Of a DNA stretch of 64,000 nucleotides, positions 57,388 to 64,000 are shown in pieces. Made by a program: the position numbers and the translations under genes. The notes under the pieces were generated by a model. The model made no database searches. It had not been told where the DNA came from and saw only the letters and a list, made by a program, of their open reading frames with translations. Numbering within the stretch: the first letter of the stretch is position 1; each line of letters opens with the position of its first letter. This stretch comes from Marinomonas balearica (GTDB taxonomy: Bacteria > Pseudomonadota > Gammaproteobacteria > Pseudomonadales > Marinomonadaceae), in the NCBI RefSeq assembly GCF_004362145.1, contig NZ_SNXC01000014.1, positions 62,001 through 126,000 on the forward strand, read 5' to 3'.

Positions 57388-59304
57388 TTAAGACAGGTCG
57401 CCATATTCGCTTTCAACATTGAGATCCACTTCCATTTTGTAACCGGGTAAACGGATGTGAGAATCACTTATTTCAAGTTGATCGCCTCCTAATACATCGA
57501 GACCAAATCGATAAATAGGTTTGGTCTCCCCTCTAATCGCGGATTGGTTGTACTCTTCCGCTACGTTTTTGTTCTTTTCCAATTGCTTAGTATAGCGCTC
57601 AAGTACTTCATTACCGTAGCGATTCTTAAGCAATGCGTATGCTTTGTGGGGCGAGATCAATACTGCAGTCGAGTTATTACCTCCAAACCCTTTCGAATTC
57701 AAAAGCGCTGCTTCGAAATGCTCTACACCGTAATGTTGATGCTCTAACTGAAAATGCAAGCCTTTGGTATACACATCATCTGCAATGGCTTCAGATGTGG
57801 TTATTCCGGGTAAAATACCGTCTTTCCAGACGCCTAAAGAAAGATGCAACTGATCTCCACCTGCAGTACCTTGTGAATGTCCAAGGAATGCTTTCATGGC
57901 AGTTACTGGGATGCCAGAAGCGCCAAAGCTGGTTGCAGCTTCGCTTAATACATGGCTTTCAGTTACGCGGTTTTGAGGTGTACTGGTGCCGTGGGCTTGT
58001 ATAAATGTTTTGTTTTTCAGTGATTCTTCACCAAGCAAGGATCTTAAGTAGGCCATTGCTTTGTTCATGGTTAAGTAATTACCAATGCCTGGAGCGGAAA
58101 TCGATTTTTTGTGTCCATCAGCATAGGAAAATACCGCAGGAAGAGCGCCGTGGATTTCTGCCCCAAGTTCGATGGCCAACTCGTCATCCATTATGAGCGT
58201 CCATTGACTGGATTCGCCAATAGTAAAACCACAGTTTTGAGCAAAAGGTCTACATGTGCGAGTGTGATCCGGCTCTTTTTGATTTGCTAACTGATCCAGT
58301 GCCAAGAGAGCAGAGTCTTCTGCCAGTGCGCCCATCGTACGGAAGCCTTCTATAATCTCGGGTGTTATTGGTGCATCACTGCCGCCAACCATCGCTACAC
58401 GAAATTTTCCAGATTTGATGCCATCAACCGCTTTTTCTAAATTGAAAAAGTAAGTTGCGCAGGCGCCGATGGAAGTACCAACGGTTCCGGTTGAACCCAT
58501 TATATAAGCGTTAACAAAGTCTGCTGGCATTTGAGCATAGCCAAGAGGTAGATGCTTAGACGTGGTTCTTTTACCCAGCAATGCAGACTTTAACATGCCT
58601 CCAAAACCGAGGTCGTCCATTTGGCCAATAGAGTTCGCAGCAAAGACAGCCACTTGATCAGGGCGCACACTATCACGAATGGTTTCCCAATCGATTCCGG
58701 TGCTGCGAATAGCGTCGGACGCGCCATAAACGGTCATTTGTAAACCACGGGGATGGTTGCGACTTTGATAGAGTTTTGATGGATCAAAGCCAGTAGGGAG
58801 CTGACCCGCAGCTTTAACTGAAAGTTCTTTTGTGTCCTTAAAAAACGTGTCTAATCCGCCGTCAACCGTTACCTTTACTAGGTTGGAATCGATTTCCTGA
58901 ATTTGCCAGTTTGCGGGCGTATTGTTAGGCAATGATTTTGCTTTTATGGAAAAACTGAGTTTCTCGTTTTTGTCTGCAGAGTCTAGAGAAGTCGCTTTAT
59001 GGACGGTTACGTTGTCAACATCAAAAAGGTTCGGGTGTATTCTTCTGATAAGTGTTTTTGCTAGCAGTTCTTCGCCGATGGATTCGATCAGCGTATTGGC
59101 ATCCAATTGTTCGCCATCTTGCGTAAGCCACATACCATTTTTGTGTTCTGCCATATTGGTCAGTGTAGCGAGATCTAATAGTACTTCCTGCTGGGTGTCA
59201 CTTGGTAATAAGTCGAAAACAATACGACGGTAAGCGTGATGAAATGATGTACGTCCAGCTGAATTGATTCCGCCAAAGCCAACGATAACAGGTAAACGGG
59301 TCAA
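57388..59304 (-). CDS. fabY: Beta-ketoacyl-ACP synthase FabY
   Basis: A 638-residue ketosynthase that starts MTRLPVIVGFGGINSAGR, the beginning of Pseudomonas FabY, the initiating condensing enzyme of fatty acid synthesis. The active-site cysteine is in SIGACATYFF (about residue 280), with histidines in QAHGTST (about 445) and AFLGHSQGTAGGDQ (about 485). The length matches FabY and is longer than FabB/FabF. It appears as a single gene. Confidence 0.92.
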   Translation of the reverse strand: MTRLPVIVGFGGINSAGRTSFHHAYRRIVFDLLPSDTQQEVLLDLATLTNMAEHKNGMWLTQDGEQLDANTLIESIGEELLAKTLIRRIHPNLFDVDNVTVHKATSLDSADKNEKLSFSIKAKSLPNNTPANWQIQEIDSNLVKVTVDGGLDTFFKDTKELSVKAAGQLPTGFDPSKLYQSRNHPRGLQMTVYGASDAIRSTGIDWETIRDSVRPDQVAVFAANSIGQMDDLGFGGMLKSALLGKRTTSKHLPLGYAQMPADFVNAYIMGSTGTVGTSIGACATYFFNLEKAVDGIKSGKFRVAMVGGSDAPITPEIIEGFRTMGALAEDSALLALDQLANQKEPDHTRTCRPFAQNCGFTIGESSQWTLIMDDELAIELGAEIHGALPAVFSYADGHKKSISAPGIGNYLTMNKAMAYLRSLLGEESLKNKTFIQAHGTSTPQNRVTESHVLSEAATSFGASGIPVTAMKAFLGHSQGTAGGDQLHLSLGVWKDGILPGITTSEAIADDVYTKGLHFQLEHQHYGVEHFEAALLNSKGFGGNNSTAVLISPHKAYALLKNRYGNEVLERYTKQLEKNKNVAEEYNQSAIRGETKPIYRFGLDVLGGDQLEISDSHIRLPGYKMEVDLNVESEYGDLS

Positions 59305-59482
59305 TGGAACCTTCCTCGTTTTGTCAAAATAAATAAATTCGCGTCATTGTAAATGATGAGGTTGCATGACTGCCACCCCGAAGATAAGGAAATCCTGAGC
59401 AAGTTGTCAAAACTGCTGCTTTTATTAGTGTGATATAACAATATTGAGCTTATAGATTCTGAATGTTGTCTCTAGTGATATA

Positions 59483-60535
59483 TCAGTTGTTTGACGCAGT
59501 ACTTACGTAGCCGTCAATTTCTCTGTTGAAGCGCCATAGGCGATTGTATTGAATTAAACCTTCTATCTCGTCAACATAGGCTTGTCCTCGTTGAGAGTAG
59601 CGTATTAGTCCAGCGGCGAGCGTTTTTCCGGATATATTTTGATGGGTCGATCTTAAATTTGCTCGAATAGCTCTTAATTCTTTATAAGCGGCATTTGAAT
59701 TCAAGTTATCGATATAAGCGAAAACAGACTGACGAGCATCCGTGAATTTTCGAACTTCATGCGCTGCGTCATCAGCTCTTGAGCTGGGTACAAGACCGCA
59801 TCCTTTTCTAAAGCACCATTGTCCGAAGTAGTTGTTTCCTTTTAGCGCGAATCTTGATGTGCCCCATGCAGATTCGTTGGCGGCTTGAGCCAAAACAAGG
59901 GATGCTGGAATAATATCGAGCTTAATTAAAAGCGTCTCAATATGATGCTTTTCAAGTTTGTCAGTGGAAACAAGCCTGTGTAATTTTCGTTGTTTGTTGA
60001 TCCAACTAATATCTGTAGATGATAGGTTGTTTAAGTCGTCAAGTAAGTGCTTTAAATGGCTTCGGTCCGCTAGCAATAAAGTATTCTTTTCTCTAATGAA
60101 GGGAGTAAGGTAATCGAAAAACGCTTCTTTGCGCGTTTTTACGTCGCTTATTGCCGCAAAGTCAGGCTTATCTTGATTAATTGGGTGAGTATCAAAGTAG
60201 GCTTTTTCGTCGTCACTGCTTCCAGGAAGAGGCGCGTCACTTAGTTCGCCTGCATTTGGTTTTGATGTATTTTTGCTATCGTCTTTTTTTGATATAACGG
60301 TGTCCTTCGTTTCTGAAGGTGTATTGGTTACTTCTCCGGTGGATTTTTCTGCCAAGGTTTTTGTTTGCACGTTTTCTGCACGCGGTTCGTTTTTTCGAGC
60401 TTCAGTGTCAGAAGGTTGAGGTGCATTTTCAGACAAAGTTTTTGTCTTTGAGGATTCTGTGGCTGACGGATCGATTTTTACCCAAAGTACGAAAATAAGG
60501 GCAAAGGAGATGATCCAAAGAATTTTTCTTTCCAT
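59483..60535 (-). CDS. Bax-like membrane-anchored glucosaminidase
   Basis: A 350-residue protein with an N-terminal membrane anchor (residues 5-20), a low-complexity linker rich in Ser, Thr, Lys and Glu (to about 120), and a glucosaminidase domain. The catalytic glutamate is probably in AQAANESAWGTSRFA (about residue 218), followed by NNYFGQWCF. It should cut peptidoglycan in the periplasm, like E. coli Bax. The linker probably spans toward the cell wall. Confidence 0.85.
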   Translation of the reverse strand: MERKILWIISFALIFVLWVKIDPSATESSKTKTLSENAPQPSDTEARKNEPRAENVQTKTLAEKSTGEVTNTPSETKDTVISKKDDSKNTSKPNAGELSDAPLPGSSDDEKAYFDTHPINQDKPDFAAISDVKTRKEAFFDYLTPFIREKNTLLLADRSHLKHLLDDLNNLSSTDISWINKQRKLHRLVSTDKLEKHHIETLLIKLDIIPASLVLAQAANESAWGTSRFALKGNNYFGQWCFRKGCGLVPSSRADDAAHEVRKFTDARQSVFAYIDNLNSNAAYKELRAIRANLRSTHQNISGKTLAAGLIRYSQRGQAYVDEIEGLIQYNRLWRFNREIDGYVSTASNN

Positions 60536-60701
60536 AAGGACTGCAAAGTATAATATCGTTAAAAATGATGGCAGAGAAGTGCTTAGTCTGCACAGAACGT
60601 TTTTTGATTATCTCAAAAAAAAATGTATTTTTACAGTTTTTGCGTAATTGGAAAAGCCATCCAGCTAAATAACGAGTATAAGCTTGCTCTTTAGTAATTG
60701 A

Positions 60702-60739
60702 TTTTAATAGAGAATGTGTAAAAGCATTCTCTATTAAAA
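60702..60739. repeat. 15-bp perfect hairpin between Bax-like and glutathionyl-hydroquinone reductase genes
   Basis: TTTTAATAGAGAATG (60702-60716) and its exact complement (60725-60739) with an 8-base loop. The terminal T run inside the stem resembles a terminator for the reductase gene on the minus strand, but no separate T tract follows. Confidence 0.5.
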
Positions 60740-60783
60740 GTAGAGGTTTATAATTGTTGAAAATAGCAGTTTGGTGTTAATAA

Positions 60784-61767
60784 TTATAAATAAACGCCTT
60801 TAAATAGCTGAGTAGGGCCTAAAGGGACAACTCTGCTTGGGTTAATCATATCGTGGCTATAATAATAATGGCGCTTAATGTGAGACAGGTTTACAGTGCC
60901 GCTTATTCCATTTATATCATAAAGGCGTTGTAGATAATTATTGATATTTGGATAGTCGATGATTCGTTTTAGATTGCATTTAAAATGTCCGTGGTAAACC
61001 GCGTCGAATCGAATCAATGTCGTGAACAGACGCCAGTCAGCTTCTGTTAAAGAGTCATTTACTAAATATTTTTGCTGGCTTAATAATGTTTCGATACCTT
61101 CTAAGGCGTCGAACAAAGGCATTACAGCCTCTTCATAAGCTTCTTGAGTTGTTGCAAACCCGGATTTATAAACACCATTGTTAACCGTATGGTAAATCTT
61201 CTCATTTATTTGATCTATATCGGTTTGCAGTGCTTCGGGATAAAAATCAAGGGTGTTGCCTGTCAGTGTGTTAAAGGCGCCATTCAGCATGCGTATAATT
61301 TCGGATGATTCGTTTGATACGATTGTTTGTGCCTTTTTATCCCATAGAATGGGAACCGTTACTCGACCACTGTATTGAGAATCCGCTCTGGTGTAGATTT
61401 CATATGCAAATTTGGATTGATAAAGAGGGTCTCCTGCTTCCACCTCGCTGTCTAAGAAATGTGAATCTTTTTTGAACTCCCATCCATTTGATAGCATATC
61501 TGGGTGAACGCACGATACACTAATAACGTCTTCAAGAGATTTTAATTTGCGAAAAATTAGCGTCCTATGCGCCCATGGACATGCCAGCGAAACATACAGA
61601 TGGTAGCGATCGGCTTCTGCGGGAAAATACTTAGGGTTGTTTTTGTCATATAATGAATTTGGTACAATCCAATTGCGAAACTGAGCTTCACTTCGAACAA
61701 ATTTGCCCTTGTTTGCTTTTGTGTCATACCACTGATCGTGCCATTTTCCGTCGATGAGTAAACCCAT
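60784..61767 (-). CDS. Glutathionyl-hydroquinone reductase (YqjG type)
   Basis: A 327-residue Xi-class glutathione transferase that reduces glutathionyl-hydroquinones. The active-site cysteine motif SLACPWAHRTLIFRKLK lies near residue 60, and VPILWDKKAQTIVSNESSEI (about 135-155) is the glutathione-binding part. I chose ATG 61767 because AGAGG lies upstream and the family starts MGLLIDGKW. A longer frame to 61830 adds unlikely residues. Confidence 0.9.
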   Translation of the reverse strand: MGLLIDGKWHDQWYDTKANKGKFVRSEAQFRNWIVPNSLYDKNNPKYFPAEADRYHLYVSLACPWAHRTLIFRKLKSLEDVISVSCVHPDMLSNGWEFKKDSHFLDSEVEAGDPLYQSKFAYEIYTRADSQYSGRVTVPILWDKKAQTIVSNESSEIIRMLNGAFNTLTGNTLDFYPEALQTDIDQINEKIYHTVNNGVYKSGFATTQEAYEEAVMPLFDALEGIETLLSQQKYLVNDSLTEADWRLFTTLIRFDAVYHGHFKCNLKRIIDYPNINNYLQRLYDINGISGTVNLSHIKRHYYYSHDMINPSRVVPLGPTQLFKGVYL

Positions 61768-61888
61768 AGTGACCTCTGAACTAATTTGAATAGCGATAAT
61801 GTTAATGAAATTTAAATGTTTTGGGGGCAATATATTGGCTGTATATCATCGAAGTTCTCGATCTATTGAATAAATATCTTGGATAATC

Positions 61889-63058
61889 ATGCCCGACGTG
61901 ATCAAAGTATTACTCCTTCCTTTTGTGTTTCTTCTCATCGGCGTGTTGGCGAGCGCGCAAATGAATATCATTCCTCCTGTTTGGCAGCAAACCTTGCCAG
62001 TTGTATTGCTGTCTACTTTTTTAGTTCTATTTGGATTGGCGTGGCGCTTTAATAAAGGACGACTGATCCTCGTTGTATTTGCGTTATGTTATCCGTTGCT
62101 TATGGTAAAACAGTTCCCTAATCACAGTATTTCTGATTTTGTGACTGTCTCACTTATTGCTCTGTTTATTGCTGGATTAGTAAGTGAAAAAGGGTTCGCC
62201 AACCGCTTTTCATTTAACCGTTTGTTATTTATTGGCATGCTCGTGTTGTGGAATATGGCTGAAATTCGGGAATGGGTTTCGTTTGATAAATTGGATCAAA
62301 TGGATGTGCCTATTGTTGAAAAATCAATTCGATCAAGCCTGCTAATGGTTATTGAGGTTGTTGTACTAGGAGTCATATGCACACGGGCGATACTGCAAAA
62401 TGATCGATTTTCAGCAAGCGTTCTAGTCAGTGCTGTTGCATTGATTGTTATGCATTACCTACCTCTCGATGTAAATCAAATACAGCTTATCCTTGTGACT
62501 CAGGGCGCTCTTTGGTGTTGGTTTTTACTTGTTGAAAGTCATCGAATGGCGTATCGCGATGAGCTTACTGGGCTTCCATCTCGTAGATCGTTAAATGAAG
62601 ACTTTATGGCGCTGCCGAAATCTTACGCAATAGCGATGGTGGATGTAGATCATTTTAAAAAGTTCAACGATACCTACGGTCATGATATGGGCGATGAAGT
62701 GTTAAGACGCGTCTCCAGTATTTTGGCTGATGAATGTCATTACGGATCTGTTTACCGATACGGTGGTGAAGAATTTACTGTGTTATATCGAGGAAAAAAG
62801 GTAGAAAAAGCCGAAGAAGAGTTAGATCACATTCGAAGCTGGATTGAAGATGAGCAAATTGAAGTTGTTCATCGTGATAGTAAGAAGCGTGTTTCTGTTA
62901 CGGCAAGCTTTGGACTTGCCTTGGGAGGCGGTCAAGATGAAGGGTATGAAACTTTAAAGAAAGCAGATGAGTCGCTTTATCAGGCAAAAAAGAAAGGAAG
63001 AAACCGTCTGGTTGTATACGGAAAACGTGGAAAAAGCGCAACAAAAGAAAAAACCTGA
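61889..63058 (+). CDS. Membrane diguanylate cyclase (GGEEF)
   Basis: A 389-residue protein with seven or so N-terminal membrane segments (to about residue 215) and a C-terminal GGDEF domain. The catalytic motif is RYGGEEF, preceded by LTGLPSRRSLNEDF, and MVDVDHFKKFNDTYGHDMGDEVL carries the metal residues (split MVDVDHFKKFND / TYGHDMGDEVL). It should make cyclic di-GMP. The position of the inhibitory RxxD site reads ECHY, so product inhibition through an I-site is not expected. Confidence 0.9.
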   Translation: MPDVIKVLLLPFVFLLIGVLASAQMNIIPPVWQQTLPVVLLSTFLVLFGLAWRFNKGRLILVVFALCYPLLMVKQFPNHSISDFVTVSLIALFIAGLVSEKGFANRFSFNRLLFIGMLVLWNMAEIREWVSFDKLDQMDVPIVEKSIRSSLLMVIEVVVLGVICTRAILQNDRFSASVLVSAVALIVMHYLPLDVNQIQLILVTQGALWCWFLLVESHRMAYRDELTGLPSRRSLNEDFMALPKSYAIAMVDVDHFKKFNDTYGHDMGDEVLRRVSSILADECHYGSVYRYGGEEFTVLYRGKKVEKAEEELDHIRSWIEDEQIEVVHRDSKKRVSVTASFGLALGGGQDEGYETLKKADESLYQAKKKGRNRLVVYGKRGKSATKEKT

Positions 63059-63070
63059 ACGATCGGTCAG
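63055..63070. promoter_or_regulatory. Palindrome at the end of the diguanylate cyclase gene, RutR-box-like
   Basis: CTGAACGATCGGTCAG is a 16-bp palindrome with one mismatched pair. It overlaps the cyclase stop codon. It agrees with 10 of 14 defined positions of the E. coli RutR box (TTGACCA-NN-TGGTCAA). The next gene encodes a RutR-like TetR protein, so it is a candidate autoregulatory site. Confidence 0.4.
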
Positions 63071-63125
63071 AAAAATGTTGCGTTCAAACATTGATCGTTA
63101 TAGTCTTTATTGTGCCAATGTGGTG

Positions 63126-63170
63126 CAGCGGTTTGTAATTTAGCGATTGCCTACGCTAAATTTACTGCTG
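63126..63170 (+). repeat. Imperfect hairpin upstream of the intrinsic terminator
   Basis: CAGCGGT...TTTAGCG pairs with CGCTAAATTTACTGCTG (63154-63170) with bulges. With the terminator directly after it, this could be the 3' part of a small RNA or of the cyclase mRNA. Confidence 0.35.
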
Positions 63171-63181
63171 TGAGGGGAATG

Positions 63182-63207
63182 GGGGAGCAAAAAGCTCCCC
63201 TTTTTTT
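63182..63207 (+). terminator. Intrinsic terminator
   Basis: GGGGAGC / GCTCCCC stem with an AAAAA loop followed by T7, downstream of the cyclase gene and before the TetR gene. Confidence 0.93.
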
Positions 63208-63319
63208 ATTTTGGCGTTAAAATACCTACCTTACTAGTAGAGTGATTCTGAATGAAACCTATCGAATCATCATCTATCCTTGCAGGATGCTTCTTCCCAT
63301 TAATAAAATAACTTAGTGA

Positions 63320-63970
63320 GTGGCTATTTTGTCTGAAGAAAAACGTGCGAAAGATCAGCTTAAAGCTCATATTAGAGCTCAAAATGAAAAACTAATTTTA
63401 GAGGCTGCTGAACGAGTATTTGCTCGTCAGGGACTGACAAAAACAACAACGCAAATGATTGCAGATGAAGCAGGCTTACCGAAAGCAAATATTCATTATT
63501 ACTTCCGATCAAAGAAAGACCTTTTAGAAGCCGTTTTAGGGCGGATTCTTGCGCTTTGGCTCAATTCTGTAAGTCAGTTTAAATACGAAGATGGCCCTAA
63601 GGCATGTCTGACTCGTTATATTAGCGAAAAAATCGAACAATCACAGAATCACGTCAATGCTTCGAAAGTCTTTGCAATGGCATTGATTGGCGAAGAGCCT
63701 TATGTTCTTGAATACTTGCGAGAATATTTTGTCGGAGAGCTTAAAAAAGAAAGTGAGACGATAGAGCGTTGGGTTGAAGATGGTTTAATGAAGCCGGTAC
63801 CTGTCGAACATTTGTTTATTAGTCTTTGGGCTATGACGCAGACGTATGCAGATTTTGATGCTCAGGTGAAAATTCTTTTACGTACTCCAGAGCTTGACGA
63901 TGAAATGTACGATGATGCAAAAAGTTTCATTAAACGAATGGTTTTTGCCGTCTGTGGAATCGACGATTAA
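63320..63970 (+). CDS. TetR-family regulator, RutR-like
   Basis: A 216-residue TetR protein. The helix-turn-helix is TTTQMIADEAGLPKANIHYY with FRSKKDLL (about residues 42-69). The C-terminal ligand region (NASKVFAMALIGEEPYV, about 110; SLWAMTQTYADFDAQ, about 174) is of the RutR/YcdC type, whose founding member senses pyrimidines. The rut operon is not in the window. The start GTG at 63320 has a weak ribosome-binding site; TTG 63329 is another option. Confidence 0.8.
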   Translation: MAILSEEKRAKDQLKAHIRAQNEKLILEAAERVFARQGLTKTTTQMIADEAGLPKANIHYYFRSKKDLLEAVLGRILALWLNSVSQFKYEDGPKACLTRYISEKIEQSQNHVNASKVFAMALIGEEPYVLEYLREYFVGELKKESETIERWVEDGLMKPVPVEHLFISLWAMTQTYADFDAQVKILLRTPELDDEMYDDAKSFIKRMVFAVCGIDD

Positions 63971-64000
63971 GCAATAGAAAAAACTTGGAGTAAGAATGAC

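Overview
The window is about 64 kb of a gammaproteobacterial chromosome. Gene content points to the Oceanospirillales, and Marinomonas or a close relative is my best guess. The evidence is a nudF-yqiB-yqiA-parE block, a BetI-ChoXWV choline uptake operon, an initiating ketosynthase of the FabY type, a divergent suhB|trmJ pair, and a rhombosortase with its protease. Genus assignment is inference, because no rRNA or tRNA gene is present.

Layout. 0-8.8 kb: surface glycan locus with a sulfotransferase, a B12-radical SAM enzyme, HddC/HddA-like heptose activation genes, PseF/PseC/PseB nonulosonate genes and an APS kinase. 8.9-14.5 kb: nudF, a PlsC-type acyltransferase, yqiB, yqiA, parE and a YecA/YgfB (UPF0149) gene. 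14.4-17.6 kb: a rhombosortase and a reprolysin-like metalloprotease whose reading frame runs on into a lipoprotein. 17.7-20.5 kb: aromatic aminotransferase and a methyltransferase. 20.6-32.8 kb: complete type I-F CRISPR-Cas locus. It has a BrxR/CapW-like WYL regulator, cas1, a cas2-3 split by an in-frame stop, cas8f, cas5f, cas7f, cas6f, a leader containing a boxA, and 46 repeats. 32.9-40 kb: pirin, LysR and AEC transporter, then an oxidoreductase with a histidine-rich tail, YceH, a fatty acid hydroxylase-type membrane protein, a DUF1801 protein and a MalY-like lyase. 40.3-44.3 kb: betI-choXWV. 44.4-64 kb: mostly housekeeping genes (MFS transporter, galU, suhB, trmJ, gnd, pckA, tatD, an RmlD-like gene, yceI, fabY, a Bax-like glucosaminidase, glutathionyl-hydroquinone reductase, a diguanylate cyclase and a RutR-like TetR).

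Most interesting points. (1) The CRISPR leader carries a near-consensus boxA, and so does the 5' leader of suhB in the same window. SuhB belongs to the Nus antitermination complex, and this SuhB has lost three of the four expected metal ligands of the phosphatase active site. This fits a purely Nus-type role and links SuhB to reading through a 2.7-kb CRISPR array. (2) The cas operon is headed by a regulator of the phage-defence BrxR/CapW type. Two adjacent palindromes lie before cas1, and a 10-mer is shared with the regulator's own upstream region. (3) Cas2-3 is interrupted by TAA exactly in the linker between the HD and helicase parts, with a plausible restart site. (4) The CRISPR repeat has its hairpin shifted by one base pair relative to the usual I-F repeat. 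(5) The protease-lipoprotein continuous frame lies next to the rhombosortase.

All positions come from reading the sequence; family assignments are from recognised motifs and were not checked against any database.
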